Made by a program: the position numbers and the translations under genes. From Streptosporangium subroseum (GTDB taxonomy: Bacteria > Actinomycetota > Actinomycetes > Streptosporangiales > Streptosporangiaceae), in assembly GCF_900188345.1 (NCBI RefSeq), contig NZ_FZOD01000001.1, forward strand, positions 394,410 to 458,409: DNA of 64,000 nt, given 5' to 3'. A model generated the notes under the pieces. That model was given only the letters and a program-made list of their open reading frames with translations, was not told where the DNA came from and searched no databases. Positions 7,329 through 16,505 of the stretch are shown one piece after another. The number at the start of each line of letters is the position of its first letter. Positions within the stretch are counted from its first letter, which is position 1.

Positions 7329-9671
7329 GTGGCTATGAGCACTGACACTCCGGCGGAGGCGTGGAGGGACGTCGGCGTCCCCGACGAGGACCGCGTCGAG
7401 GCCCTGATGGCCAGGATGAGCCTGGCCGAGAAGGTCGCGCAGCTCTACGGCGTCTGGGTGGGCATCGACGACGGCGACGGTGAGATGGCCCCGCACCAGC
7501 ACGAGTTCACGTCGCTGCCGGTCGGGTGGGACGAGCTCGTCCGAAGCGGCATCGGTCAGCTGACCCGGCCGTTCGGCACCAAGCCCGTCGACGTCCTGAC
7601 CGGGGCGACCACGCTCGCGGGCGCCCAGCGTTCGATCACCGCGGCGGGACGGTGGGGCGTTCCCGCGCTGGTGCACGAGGAGTGCCTGACCGGCCTCGCC
7701 GCCTGGAAGGCCACCGTCTACCCGTCACCGTTGTGCTGGGGCGCCAGCTTCGACCCGGACCTGGTCGAGCGGATGGGGGCGCAGATCGGCGCCACCATGC
7801 GGCGTCTCGGGATCCACCAGGGCCTCGCCCCCGTCGTGGACGTCGCCCGCGACCTGCGATGGGGTCGCGTCGAGGAGACCATCGGCGAGGACCCCGTCCT
7901 CGTCGGCACGATCGGCAGCGCGTACGTCCGCGGGGTGCAGTCCGCGGGTGTGATCGCCACCCTGAAGCATTTTGTGGGCTACTCGGCCTCCAAGGCGGGC
8001 CGGAACCTGGCCCCCGTGTCGGTGGGCCACCGTGAGATCGCCGACGTGCTGCTGCCTCCGTTCGAGATGGCGCTGCGGGCCGGGGCCGACTCGGTGATGA
8101 ACTCCTACACCGACATCGACGGCGTTCCGGTCGCGGCCGACCCCACTCTGCTCACCGATCTGCTTCGCGACACCTACGGTTTCACCGGCACCGTCGTGGC
8201 CGACTACTTCTCCGTCGCCTTCCTCCAGACCCTCCACAACGTGGCCGAGTCCCCCGGCGACGCGGCCAGGCTGGCGCTGACGGCGGGAATCGACGTGGAA
8301 CTGCCCACGGTCAACGCCTACGGCCCGCCGCTGATCGAGGCGATCGACCGCGGCGAGGTCGACGTCGCCCTCATCGACCGCGCGCTGCGTCGCGTGCTCC
8401 TGCAGAAGGTCCGGCTGGGCCTGCTCGACGAGGAGTGGACGCCCGAGCCCGCCGTCCTGGAGGAGACGGACGACGGCGTGCTGGACGGCGAGTCCCAGCG
8501 TGCCCTCGCGGGCGAGCTGGCCCGCCGTTCCGTCGTCCTGCTCCGCAACACCGGCTCGCTGCCGCTGGCGGCGGGCCTGCGCCTGGCCGTGGTCGGGCCC
8601 CGGGCCGACACCCCGCAGGCCATGATGGGCTGCTACTCGTTCCCGATGCACGTCGGCGTGCACCACCCCGACGTGCCCATGGGCATCGAGGTGCCGACCC
8701 TGGTCGAGGCGCTGCGCGCCGACCCCGCCGGCTACGACGTGCGCTACGAGCAGGGTGTGCCCGTCCTCGGCGGCGACGACGAGGGCATCGCCGCGGCCGT
8801 CGCCGCGGCGGCGGACGCCGACGTCTGCGTGGCCGTGCTCGGCGACCAGGCGGGCCTGTTCGGGCGCGGCACCTCCGGAGAGGGCTGCGACGCCGCGAGC
8901 CTGCGCCTGCCCGGGCGGCAGGAGGAACTGCTGGAGGCCGTGCTGGCCACCGGCGTCCCCGTCGTCCTGGTGCTTCTGGTCGGCCGGCCGTACGAGCTGG
9001 CCCGGCAGGCCGACCGCCTGGCGGCCGTCGTGTGCGGGTTCTTCCCCGGTGAGGAGGGCGCGCGGGCTCTGGCCGACGTGCTGTCCGGCCGGGCCGATCC
9101 GGCGGGACGGCTCCCGGTGAGCTTCCCCGGCGACGGCGGCAACCAGCCCTCCACCTACCTGGCCGCGCCGCTGAGCCGGCGCAGCGAGGTGAGCTCGGTG
9201 GACCCCACTCCGCTGTTCCCGTTCGGCCATGGACTGTCGTACACCCCGATCACGTGGAAGGACGTCGTCGCCGGCGCGGAGGCGACGTGGCCGACCGACG
9301 GCACCTTCGATGTGCGGGTGACGCTCCACAACGGCGCGGCCGGCCCGGTGTCGGACGTCGTGCAGGTCTACCTTCACGACCCGGTCGCCGAGGTCGCCCG
9401 CCCGGTGCAGTCGCTGCTGACGGCCCACCGGGTCGATCTGGAATCGGGTGAGACGCGCGAGGTCACGATCACGCTGCACGCCGACCAGACCTCCTACACC
9501 GGAGCGTCCGGACGGCGGCAGGTCGACCCGGGCGCGGTCGAGTTGCGGGTCGGCGCGTCGAGCGCGGACATCAGGGAGACCATCTCCGTCTCCATGACCG
9601 GGCCGCGGCGCCATGTCGGTTTCGACCGGGTCATGGAGGCGACCGTCGCCTCTGGCTCAGCCGAGGACTGA
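7329..9671 (+). CDS. Glycoside hydrolase family 3 protein (beta-glucosidase/beta-xylosidase type)
   Basis: Family 3 glycosidase of 780 residues with no signal peptide, so it probably acts in the cytoplasm on imported oligosaccharides. Order of domains: N-terminal TIM barrel with LRWGRVEETIGEDP and KHFVGYS motifs; a nucleophile Asp at about residue 292 in GTVVADYFSV; the second alpha/beta sandwich domain (LLRNTGSLPL); and a fibronectin-III-like C-terminal domain with DVVQVYLHDPVAEVARPVQ. The start is GTG 7329 or ATG 7335; a GAGAAG ribosome site fits either. It ends the plus-strand operon and converges on the aldehyde dehydrogenase over a strong bidirectional hairpin. It would release the free pentose fed to the adjacent oxidative pathway, so a xylosidase or arabinosidase role is likely but unproven. 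Confidence 0.92.
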   Translation: MAMSTDTPAEAWRDVGVPDEDRVEALMARMSLAEKVAQLYGVWVGIDDGDGEMAPHQHEFTSLPVGWDELVRSGIGQLTRPFGTKPVDVLTGATTLAGAQRSITAAGRWGVPALVHEECLTGLAAWKATVYPSPLCWGASFDPDLVERMGAQIGATMRRLGIHQGLAPVVDVARDLRWGRVEETIGEDPVLVGTIGSAYVRGVQSAGVIATLKHFVGYSASKAGRNLAPVSVGHREIADVLLPPFEMALRAGADSVMNSYTDIDGVPVAADPTLLTDLLRDTYGFTGTVVADYFSVAFLQTLHNVAESPGDAARLALTAGIDVELPTVNAYGPPLIEAIDRGEVDVALIDRALRRVLLQKVRLGLLDEEWTPEPAVLEETDDGVLDGESQRALAGELARRSVVLLRNTGSLPLAAGLRLAVVGPRADTPQAMMGCYSFPMHVGVHHPDVPMGIEVPTLVEALRADPAGYDVRYEQGVPVLGGDDEGIAAAVAAAADADVCVAVLGDQAGLFGRGTSGEGCDAASLRLPGRQEELLEAVLATGVPVVLVLLVGRPYELARQADRLAAVVCGFFPGEEGARALADVLSGRADPAGRLPVSFPGDGGNQPSTYLAAPLSRRSEVSSVDPTPLFPFGHGLSYTPITWKDVVAGAEATWPTDGTFDVRVTLHNGAAGPVSDVVQVYLHDPVAEVARPVQSLLTAHRVDLESGETREVTITLHADQTSYTGASGRRQVDPGAVELRVGASSADIRETISVSMTGPRRHVGFDRVMEATVASGSAED

Positions 9672-9749
9672 CAGCGGTCCGCGGCGCCGGCCACGGATGG
9701 CGCCGGCGGATCACACCCACAAGACAGCGGACGGATCACACCACGGAAC

Positions 9750-9787
9750 GGCGAGGGCGGCCCGGGAGATCCCGGGCCGCCCTCGCC
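9750..9787. terminator. Bidirectional transcription terminator
   Basis: Perfect 17-bp inverted repeat (9750-9766 with 9771-9787) with a 4-nt AGAT loop, very GC-rich, without a clear U-tract. It lies between the converging GH3 gene and aldehyde dehydrogenase gene and can serve both. Confidence 0.8.
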
Positions 9788-9828
9788 GCGCGTTATTCGC
9801 TGTGGGACGCGCGTTATTCGCTGTGGGA
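9787..9828. repeat. 21-bp tandem duplication at the aldehyde dehydrogenase stop codon
   Basis: Two identical 21-bp copies, 9787-9807 and 9808-9828, beginning CGCGCGTTATTCGC. The second copy encodes the last residues (HSE) and the TAA stop of the minus-strand aldehyde dehydrogenase. The first copy is an untranslated duplicate directly downstream, adjoining the terminator stem. It looks like a recent slippage duplication. Confidence 0.85.
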
Positions 9829-11355
9829 GAGGACGCCGTCGACCCTGCGGACGAGCCCCGTGGAGGCGGCCGGGGCGTCGCGAAGCTCGTCCGGCAGCAG
9901 GTCCTGCGGAACGTTCTGCAGGCTGATCGGGCGCAGCCAGCGGCGGATCGCCGTGGTGCCGACGCTGGTGTGCAGCGCGCTGGTGGTCGCCGGGTACGGC
10001 CCGCCGTGGTGCATGCCCCACGCCACCGCCACACCGGTCGGGAAGCCGTTCCACACGACACGGCCGACCGTGCCGGACAGCTGCGCGAGAAGCCGGGCCG
10101 ACAGGTCTCCGTCCGCCGCGTCCGCGTGGACCGTCCCGGTGAGAGCCGGGCCGAAGGTCTCGAGGAGCCGGAGGAGATGCTCCTCGGAGGTGTACTCGAC
10201 GGTCACCAGGACCGGCCCGAAGCACTCTTCGAGCAGCGCGCCCGTCACGGCGCCGGCGTCCGCGTGCAGCAACAGCGGCGTGCCGGTCCAGCCGCCGCCC
10301 TCGCCGGTCTCCTTGCCGCCGGCGAGCGTCCGGACGCCGTCCATGCCGCGCAGGGTCTCCACGCCGCGGCGGTAGGCGTCGGCCGTCCGCTCGCTGAGCA
10401 TGAAGCCGGTGGGCAGGGCGCCGACGTGCTCCGCCAGCGAGCGGCGGATCGCCTCGCCGTGCGCGCCGGTGGGAAGCAGTGCCATGCCCGGCTTCGTGCA
10501 GAACTGCCCGACACCGAGCGTGAAGGAGGCCGCGAGCCCCGCGGCGATCTCTTCGCCGCGCGACGCGGCGGCCTCGGGGCACACGACGAGCGTGTTGAGC
10601 GCGCCCAGCTCGCCGTAGAAGGGGATCGGCGACGGCCGGGACGACGCGACGTCGAACAGCGTGCGCCCGGCGCCGAGGGAGCCGGTGAACCCGACGGCCT
10701 GGACGGCCGGATGCCCGACCAGGCCGACGCCCGCCTCTCGTCCCCAGACCAGGTTGATCACATCCGGGGTGACCCCGGCCGCCCTGGCGCCCGCGACGAG
10801 CGCCTCGTGGCTGAGCACCGACGTCGCCGGGTGCGCCTCGTGCACCTTGGCGATGACCGGGCAGCCCGCGCTCAGGGCCGAGGCGGTGTCGCCGCCGGGT
10901 ACGGAGAAGGCGAACGGGAAGTTGCTCGCCCCGAACACCGCGACAGGTCCGAGCGGGACCAGCATCCGGCGCAGGTCCGGGCGTGGTCCCATCGGGGTCT
11001 CCCCCGCGTGGTCGATGGTCGCCTCAAGATAGGCGCCGTCCTCCGCCACCTCGGCGAACACCTCGAGCTGGTAGCACGTCCTGGTCAGCTCGCCGTTGAG
11101 CCGCTGCTCGCCCAGGGCGGTCTCACGGTCGGCCACGGCGACCAGGTCGGCCCGGCGTTCCTCAAGCGAGCGCGCCATCGATCGGAGCAGCCGGGCGCGT
11201 CCCGCGCGCGCCAGCCCGGCGAGCTCCCGCGCGGCCACGGCCGCTCGCGCGCAGAGGTCGTCGAGATCGGCGGGTGACGTCTCGGCGCCGATCCGCTCGA
11301 CGTCACGCCCCGTCCTCGGATCAACGCCGGCGAAACCGCGGATGTCCTCGGTCAT
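9814..11355 (-). CDS. Aldehyde dehydrogenase, 2-oxoglutarate semialdehyde dehydrogenase-like
   Basis: NAD(P)-dependent aldehyde dehydrogenase of 513 residues. The general base Glu is in FYGELGALN and the nucleophilic Cys in [10 protein letters not shown]; both motifs are of the alpha-ketoglutaric semialdehyde dehydrogenase subgroup rather than betaine or SSADH types. Other family marks are [20 protein letters not shown] and VGFTGSL. The ATG at 11355 overlaps the stop of the upstream FAH-family gene (ATGA) and has a GGGG-type ribosome site. In the operon with the aldonate dehydratase and keto-deoxy-acid dehydratase it would catalyse the last step, 2,5-dioxovalerate to 2-oxoglutarate. The final residues lie in a 21-bp tandem duplication. 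Confidence 0.9.
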   Translation of the reverse strand: MTEDIRGFAGVDPRTGRDVERIGAETSPADLDDLCARAAVAARELAGLARAGRARLLRSMARSLEERRADLVAVADRETALGEQRLNGELTRTCYQLEVFAEVAEDGAYLEATIDHAGETPMGPRPDLRRMLVPLGPVAVFGASNFPFAFSVPGGDTASALSAGCPVIAKVHEAHPATSVLSHEALVAGARAAGVTPDVINLVWGREAGVGLVGHPAVQAVGFTGSLGAGRTLFDVASSRPSPIPFYGELGALNTLVVCPEAAASRGEEIAAGLAASFTLGVGQFCTKPGMALLPTGAHGEAIRRSLAEHVGALPTGFMLSERTADAYRRGVETLRGMDGVRTLAGGKETGEGGGWTGTPLLLHADAGAVTGALLEECFGPVLVTVEYTSEEHLLRLLETFGPALTGTVHADAADGDLSARLLAQLSGTVGRVVWNGFPTGVAVAWGMHHGGPYPATTSALHTSVGTTAIRRWLRPISLQNVPQDLLPDELRDAPAASTGLVRRVDGVLSHSE

Positions 11356-12248
11356 GACCGATCCCCTTCGAACGACCTCTCGCCGGGCGCGGCCCCCCGC
11401 ACGACCGTGTTGCGCAACACTCCGACGCCCCCGATGCCGATCTCGACCGTGTCGCCGTCCGCGAGCGTGAACGGCGCCGGCGGCACGAGGCACGTGCCGG
11501 TCGACAGGATGACCCCGTCCGGGTGGACGTCACCGCGCATCAGGTACGACACCAGCTCGTCGAGGCGCCGATGCAACCTCGCGGTGCTCGCCTCGCCGCT
11601 CCACTCCCGCCTGCCCTCCCTGTCGATCGTCATCTCGATCTTCAGGTCGTACGGGTCCTCGATCTCCCAGACCGGCCTGATCCAGGGGCCGAGGCCGCAG
11701 GCGCCGAAATAGATCTTGGCCTGGGGCAGGTAGAGGGGGTTCTCCCCTTCGATGCTGCGTGAGGACATGTCGTTGCACACCGTGTAGCCGACGATCTCCC
11801 CGAAGCGGTTCACCACCAGCGCCAGCTCGGGCTCCGGCACGTCCACCACCGAGTCGGCGCGGACTCCCAGGCTGCCGTCCGGGCCGACGACCCGCCAGGG
11901 GACCGACTTGAAGAACAGCTCCGGCCGCTCGGCGTCGTAGACCAGCTCGTAGACGGTCGCGGCGCGCTCGCTCTCCTCGACTCTCGCCTCACGCGACGTC
12001 TCGTACGTGACGCCCGCCGCCCACACCTCGGTCGTGCCGTCGATCGGCGCGAGAAGATCGACCTCCCCGAGGGGTACCCGGTCTCCGAGTGAGCCGCCGG
12101 CCAGCCGCTCCCGCAGCTCGGCGAGCGGCGACGCCCAGAGTCCGGCGAGTGACCGCACGCCCGCGAGCTCGGCGACGCCGTCGTCGTCGTCGTACAGGCC
12201 CACCCGCGGCTCCGCGGAATCTCGCATGCGGTATCTGACGATGTTCAC
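11352..12248 (-). CDS. Fumarylacetoacetate hydrolase-family protein, probable 2-keto-3-deoxy-pentonate dehydratase
   Basis: FAH-superfamily enzyme of 298 residues. The family core is visible: [20 protein letters not shown], then [13 protein letters not shown] with the metal ligands, [14 protein letters not shown], and a C-terminal [16 protein letters not shown]. In the XylX/KdaD branch this fold dehydrates 2-keto-3-deoxy-pentonate to 2,5-dioxovalerate, which the next gene would oxidise. A GTG at 12254 is also in frame, but a GAGGAG ribosome site overlaps it and is spaced 5 nt from the GTG at 12248, so I take the latter. It overlaps the aldehyde dehydrogenase start by 4 nt. A hydrolase on a related diketo acid is the alternative. 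Confidence 0.87.
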   Translation of the reverse strand: MNIVRYRMRDSAEPRVGLYDDDDGVAELAGVRSLAGLWASPLAELRERLAGGSLGDRVPLGEVDLLAPIDGTTEVWAAGVTYETSREARVEESERAATVYELVYDAERPELFFKSVPWRVVGPDGSLGVRADSVVDVPEPELALVVNRFGEIVGYTVCNDMSSRSIEGENPLYLPQAKIYFGACGLGPWIRPVWEIEDPYDLKIEMTIDREGRREWSGEASTARLHRRLDELVSYLMRGDVHPDGVILSTGTCLVPPAPFTLADGDTVEIGIGGVGVLRNTVVRGAAPGERSFEGDRS

Positions 12249-12315
12249 GGTCACTCCTCAGTGCTGAATACCGATGTGTCAGCGGTGGAATTCGACTCGG
12301 CGCCGTCCGCGGGCG

Positions 12316-14061
12316 TCAGTGCGACTCGCGCGGAACCTCGCTTCCGCGGCTGCCCCGCAGGAACCCGAAGTCCACACCTTCTTCGGCCTGCAGGACGTGC
12401 TCGCGGTACAGCCACCGGTATCCGCCCGCCTCGTCCGTGGCGGGCGGGCTCCACTCGGCGCGCCGCCGGTCGAGCTCCTCGTCGTCCACGTGCAACGTCA
12501 ACCGCCTGGCCGGCACGTCGAGCTCGATGCGGTCGCCGGTGCGGACCAGCGCCAGCGGGCCGCCGACGGCCGCCTCGGGCGAGACGTGCAGCACGACCGT
12601 ACCGAATCCGGTGCCGCTCATCCGCCCGTCGCTGATGCGCACCATGTCGCCGACGCCCTCGCGCAGCAGCTTCGCGGGCAGCGGCACGTTGGCCACCTCG
12701 GGCATGCCCGGGTACCCCTTCGGCCCGGCGCCCCGGATGACCAGCACGTCGTCCGGGGTGACGTCGAGATCCTCGTCGTCGCACACCGCGTGGTAGGCCT
12801 CGGGCGAGTCGAACACCAGCGCCCTGCCCTCGTGGTGCATCAGGGACGGCGACGCGGCCGACTGCTTGATGACGGCGCCGTTCGGGCAGAGGTTGCCGCG
12901 CAGGATCGCGGTGCCGGTACCGGACGGCAGCAGCGGCTCGGCCATCGGGCGGATCACCTCGGTGTTCCAGCATTCCGCGTCCGCGACGTTCTCCCCGACG
13001 GCGCGGCCGGTGACCGTGACGGCTCCGGAGTGGAGCAGGCCCGCCTCGTCGAGCTGGCGCATGACGACCGGCAGGCCGCCCGCGTAGCAGAAGTCCTCCA
13101 TCAGGAACCGGCCGGACGGCATGAGGTCGACGATGGTCGGCACGTCCCGCACAAGGGCGTCGAAGTCGTCGAGGTGCAGGTCGACGCCGAGCCGTCCCGC
13201 CAGCGCGGTCAGGTGGATGATCGCGTTGGTGGATCCGCCGATGGCGGCGTTGGTCCTGATCGCGTTCTCGAACGCCTCCCGGGTGAGGATCGCGCTCGGG
13301 CGCAGGTCCTGCTCGACCATGTCCACGATCCGCTTCCCGGCCTCCTGCGCGACCTCCATGCGGCGCATGTCGACGGCGGGCCAGGTCGCCGACCCGGGAA
13401 GCTGCATGCCGAGCGCCTCGGCCATGCAGGCCATCGTCGAGGCGGTGCCCATCGTCATGCAGTGCCCGTTCGAACGTGCCATGCAGCCCTCGGCGGCGTA
13501 GCCCTCCTCCACGGTCATCCGTCCGGCCTTGATCTCGGCCTCGAACTTCCACACGTGGGTGCCCGAACCGACGTCGCGGCCCTGGAACTTGCCGTTGAGC
13601 ATCGGCCCGCCGGTCACCATCACGGCCGGGAGGTCGACGCTGGCCGCGCCCATGAGCAGCCCCGGCGTGGTCTTGTCGCAACCGGACAGCAGGACCACGC
13701 CGTCCAGCGGGTTGGCCCGGATGAGTTCCTCGGCCGCCATGGCGAGCATGTTGCGGTACAACATCGCCGTCGGGCGCATCAGCGTCTCGCCGGTGGCCGG
13801 GACGGGGAACACCAGCGGGAACCCGCCGGCCTGCCAGACGCCGCGCTTGACCGCGTCCGCCACCCGGTCCAGATGCGAGTTGCACGGCGCGAGCTCCGAC
13901 CAGGTGCTCGCGATGCCGATGACGGGACGGCCGTCGAAGACCTCCGGCCCGAACCCCTGGTTACGCATCCAGGACCGGTACAGCATGCCGGAACGCCCCT
14001 CGGCGGCGAACCAGTGCGCGCTGCGCCGTTTGGGCCCTGTCATGTCGTCGTTCACATCCAT
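12316..14061 (-). CDS. IlvD/Edd-family aldonate dehydratase (xylonate/arabinonate dehydratase-like)
   Basis: Fe-S cluster dehydratase of 581 residues. It removes water from a sugar acid to give the 2-keto-3-deoxy acid. Recognisable motifs: CNSHL near residue 55, GVVLLSGCDKTTPG with a cluster Cys, GCMARSNGHCMTMGTASTM with the third Cys, GGSTNAIIHLTALA, and C-terminal DGRMSGTGFGTVVLHVSPEAA. The GHCMTMGTA version and the length are those of sugar-acid dehydratases rather than dihydroxy-acid dehydratase proper. The ATG at 14061 follows a GGGGG stretch and overlaps the upstream SDR gene by 10 bp. It is followed by the FAH-family dehydratase after 67 bp. The precise aldonate is unknown. Confidence 0.9.
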   Translation of the reverse strand: MDVNDDMTGPKRRSAHWFAAEGRSGMLYRSWMRNQGFGPEVFDGRPVIGIASTWSELAPCNSHLDRVADAVKRGVWQAGGFPLVFPVPATGETLMRPTAMLYRNMLAMAAEELIRANPLDGVVLLSGCDKTTPGLLMGAASVDLPAVMVTGGPMLNGKFQGRDVGSGTHVWKFEAEIKAGRMTVEEGYAAEGCMARSNGHCMTMGTASTMACMAEALGMQLPGSATWPAVDMRRMEVAQEAGKRIVDMVEQDLRPSAILTREAFENAIRTNAAIGGSTNAIIHLTALAGRLGVDLHLDDFDALVRDVPTIVDLMPSGRFLMEDFCYAGGLPVVMRQLDEAGLLHSGAVTVTGRAVGENVADAECWNTEVIRPMAEPLLPSGTGTAILRGNLCPNGAVIKQSAASPSLMHHEGRALVFDSPEAYHAVCDDEDLDVTPDDVLVIRGAGPKGYPGMPEVANVPLPAKLLREGVGDMVRISDGRMSGTGFGTVVLHVSPEAAVGGPLALVRTGDRIELDVPARRLTLHVDDEELDRRRAEWSPPATDEAGGYRWLYREHVLQAEEGVDFGFLRGSRGSEVPRESH

Positions 14062-14837
14062 CCCCCGTCGACGATCCACTTCTGGCCGGTGCACATGGCG
14101 CTGTCGTCGGCCGCCAGCCACAACACCATCCGCGCGACGTCGGCCGGCGTGATGTTGTCCTTCAGCGACTGGACCTGGTCGAGTTTCGCCAGCGTCTCGG
14201 GGGTGACGAACTGCGCGAGCTGCCGCTCGGTGAAAATCCAGCCCGGTATGAGGCAGTTGACACGGATCCGATCCGGGCCGAGCTCGCGGGCCAGCGTACG
14301 GGTGAGGCCCTCGATGCCGGCTTTGGCCGTCACGTAAGCGGGCAGCCCGACGAAGTCGGTGTGCGCGCTGACCGAGCCCAGGTTGATGATCGAACCTCCG
14401 CCGAGCGCGCGCATGCCGGGCACCACCGTCTGGGTCGCGAAGAAGTGGTGCTTCAGGTTCACCGCGATCGCGTTGTCCCAGTAGGCCTCGTCCACCGCCT
14501 GCGAGTCGTGGCGCTCGTCGTTGGCGGCGTTGTTCACGAGGATCGAGATGGGCCCGAGCCCGTCCGTCACCTCCGCGATCGCCGTCCGCAACCGGGCGAT
14601 GTCGCGGACGTCGGCCTCGACGAACAGCGGCTTCGGGCAGTCCGTACGGCTGAGCCGGTCGAGCAGCCGCTCCGCGCCCGCGACGTCGATGTCGGCGAAG
14701 CCGACCCGGACGCCCTGGGCGGCCATCGCGGAGACGAACTCCGAGCCCAGACCGGTCGCGCCGCCGCTGACGAAGGCGACCCGGTCGCGCAGGCTCGGAT
14801 AGACGGCGTAGCGACGCTCGTCCTGTGTGACGGTCAC
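14052..14837 (-). CDS. SDR-family oxidoreductase (probable aldose 1-dehydrogenase)
   Basis: Classical short-chain dehydrogenase of 261 residues. Motifs in order: SGGATGLGSEF cofactor loop (about residues 24-34), Asp in ADIDVAG that favours NAD, NNAAND, the catalytic Ser in SVSAHTDF with YVTAK, and a C-terminal MCTGQKWIVDGGWM ending typical of xylose/arabinose dehydrogenases. The GTG at 14837 overlaps the stop of the Zn-dehydrogenase (GTGA) and has a GGGAG ribosome site. Together with the lactonase, IlvD-type dehydratase, FAH-family dehydratase and aldehyde dehydrogenase it supplies the first step of a Weimberg-type route. The pentose itself is not resolved. Confidence 0.9.
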   Translation of the reverse strand: MTVTQDERRYAVYPSLRDRVAFVSGGATGLGSEFVSAMAAQGVRVGFADIDVAGAERLLDRLSRTDCPKPLFVEADVRDIARLRTAIAEVTDGLGPISILVNNAANDERHDSQAVDEAYWDNAIAVNLKHHFFATQTVVPGMRALGGGSIINLGSVSAHTDFVGLPAYVTAKAGIEGLTRTLARELGPDRIRVNCLIPGWIFTERQLAQFVTPETLAKLDQVQSLKDNITPADVARMVLWLAADDSAMCTGQKWIVDGGWM

Positions 14838-15949
14838 TGCGACTCCCAGGGCAGGACGATGCCCCGGCCGACCGAACCGTGGGTCAGGTCGGCGAAGGCC
14901 TCGTTGATGTGATCCAGCGGATACCGCCGGCCGATGAGCGCGTCCAGCGGCAGGCGTCCGGCGAGATAGAGGTCGAACAGCCTGGGCAGGTCGATGAGCG
15001 GGTTGGCCGAGCCGTACAGGCTGCCGACCACTCGCTTCTCTCGCTGCACGAGCATGTTGAGGGGCACGTCGAACGTCGTGCCGACCGCGCCGAGGCCGAC
15101 CGCCACGAGCGTTCCGCCCGGGCGGAGCACGTCGATCGCCGTCTCCAGCGTGGCGGGGCGGCCGATCGCCTCGATCGCCCACTCCATGCCGCCGGGGCGG
15201 ATCTCCCGGAGGGCCTCGGCGACGTCTTCCCTGGACGCGTCGACGGTGTGCGTGGCGCCCAGTTTCATCGCCATCTCCAGGCGCTCGGGCACGACGTCGA
15301 CGACGACGATCGGATTCGCGCCTTCGAGGACCGCTCCAAGGACGCTCGACAGCCCGACGCCGCCCGCACCGAAGATCACGATGCCGTCGCCCGCGCACCT
15401 GCCCACGACGTTCAGCACGGCGCCGACGCCGGTGACGACGGCGCATCCCGCGATCGCGGCGATCTCGGCCGGCACCTCCGCCGGTACGGGCACCAGGGCG
15501 CGCTCGGAGACGACGCAGTATTCGGCGAAGCAGGAGACGCCGAGCAGGTGATGGACCCGTTCCCCGCCGGAGTGCAGGCGCGTGGTCCCGTCGAGAAGGC
15601 CGCCCGAGCTCGCCTGTATGCCGGCCGCCTCGCACAGAGCGGGCCGTCCGACGAGGCAGTAGCGGCACTGCCCGCATCGGGGCCGCCACATCAGGCCGAC
15701 GCGGTCCCCGGGCGAGAACCGGGTGACGCCCGGCCCGACGGCCTCGACCACACCGGCGCCCTCGTGCCCGGGGACGACCGGCAGCGGGCACCGCAGGTCC
15801 CCGGTGAGATAGTGCTGGTCGCTGTGGCAGACGCCCGCCGCCTCGACCCGGACGAGGACCTCTTCCGCGTGTGGCTCGTCGAGCTCTACATCGCTGACGA
15901 CAAGGGGTGTACCGAAACGTTTCAGCAGCGCGGCTCTCATCCGACCCAT
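14834..15949 (-). CDS. Zinc-dependent alcohol dehydrogenase (MDR family)
   Basis: Medium-chain dehydrogenase of 371 residues. The catalytic zinc ligands are seen as Cys in GVCHSDQHY and His in PGHEGAGVVEAVG. The structural zinc Cys cluster is CGQCRYCLVGRPALC. The NAD-binding motif is FGAGGVGLSSVLGA, followed by an acidic residue in VVDVVPERLE. Two in-frame ATGs (15949 and 15940) are possible; neither has a strong ribosome site. It is the first gene of the minus-strand operon and overlaps the SDR gene by 4 nt. It probably oxidises an alcohol or sugar alcohol that feeds the pathway. Two GAAA/TTTC palindromes lie 123-280 bp upstream. Confidence 0.9.
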   Translation of the reverse strand: MGRMRAALLKRFGTPLVVSDVELDEPHAEEVLVRVEAAGVCHSDQHYLTGDLRCPLPVVPGHEGAGVVEAVGPGVTRFSPGDRVGLMWRPRCGQCRYCLVGRPALCEAAGIQASSGGLLDGTTRLHSGGERVHHLLGVSCFAEYCVVSERALVPVPAEVPAEIAAIAGCAVVTGVGAVLNVVGRCAGDGIVIFGAGGVGLSSVLGAVLEGANPIVVVDVVPERLEMAMKLGATHTVDASREDVAEALREIRPGGMEWAIEAIGRPATLETAIDVLRPGGTLVAVGLGAVGTTFDVPLNMLVQREKRVVGSLYGSANPLIDLPRLFDLYLAGRLPLDALIGRRYPLDHINEAFADLTHGSVGRGIVLPWESQ

Positions 15950-16069
15950 CCGTCCCCGACCGCCGTCGCCGCAGCCGCTGGACCAGGCACTCCGCCCTCG
16001 CCGGCGGCCTTCGCTCAGGCCATGAACTCGATCGCTGCCACGCTAGGTGTTACGAACAGATGTCGTCAA

Positions 16070-16084
16070 TAGTTTCAGAAACAT
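16070..16084. promoter_or_regulatory. Putative LacI-family operator (site E)
   Basis: An 11-bp odd palindrome, GTTTCAGAAAC, at 16072-16082, followed by ATTCGACGAAT, which is itself a palindrome (16083-16093). It lies about 125 bp upstream of the Zn-dehydrogenase start. Its half-sites match the GAAAS/STTTC family of sites in the island. Confidence 0.45.
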
Positions 16085-16210
16085 TCGACGAATACGATGA
16101 TCAAACCGGTAAATCCGAGCAACCATCCCGCTCTCAAAACGCCCGCGACAAGGGGCGCAATCATGGCTTTCATGGCCTCTAACGTGCGACTATACCCCCT
16201 TCAACCATGG

Positions 16211-16229
16211 CTGAAAGTTTCGAAAACTG
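16211..16229. promoter_or_regulatory. Putative LacI-family operator (site F)
   Basis: GAAAGTTTC at 16213-16221, identical in core to site A and directly followed by GAAAAC. It is about 265 bp upstream of the Zn-dehydrogenase gene and could pair with site E for looping. Confidence 0.5.
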
Positions 16230-16458
16230 ACTAGAAAACGATCGTAAAACGTCAACCGGCCTGGTGCCGACCTGCGAGGGCCGCTGCACGATGGGCCCTC
16301 ACCGAGCACGCGTCGGCCCTCGTGCCGGCTGCGACGTCTTGTCACCACTTTGGCCTGGCGGACGGCTTCTGCTGCTTCTTGCTTGGTGACCACGATTTCT
16401 CCGTTGTTGGTGACGGTCGCCGGGCGCATGTTCATCCGCGGGAAGGCCGGGTGGTCAT

Positions 16459-16498
16459 CCCCGTACGGTCCCGGCCCGCGGGCCGGGACCGTACGGGG
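16459..16498 (-). terminator. Terminator downstream of formate dehydrogenase
   Basis: A perfect 40-bp palindrome (19-bp arms 16459-16477 and 16480-16498) starting CCCCGTACGGTCCCGG. It ends 8 bp from the formate dehydrogenase stop codon. No U-tract is seen. Such extended GC stems are common factor-independent stops in actinobacteria. Confidence 0.85.
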
Positions 16499-16505
16499 CC
16501 GGTTG

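Larger units (their letters stand above)
15950..16505. other. Control region of the ADH-ALDH operon plus formate dehydrogenase 3' region
   Basis: A 556-bp stretch. The left half holds two operator-like palindromes (16072-16082 and about 16213). The right end carries the formate dehydrogenase terminator. An 81-codon minus-strand reading frame at 16190-16435 has no recognisable homology and was not called. Confidence 0.5.

Noticed and set aside
16190..16435. 81-codon minus-strand frame with a partly protein-like start
   Set aside because: No ribosome site, no homology that I recognise, and it overlaps operator-like site F. It may be a relic but cannot be supported.
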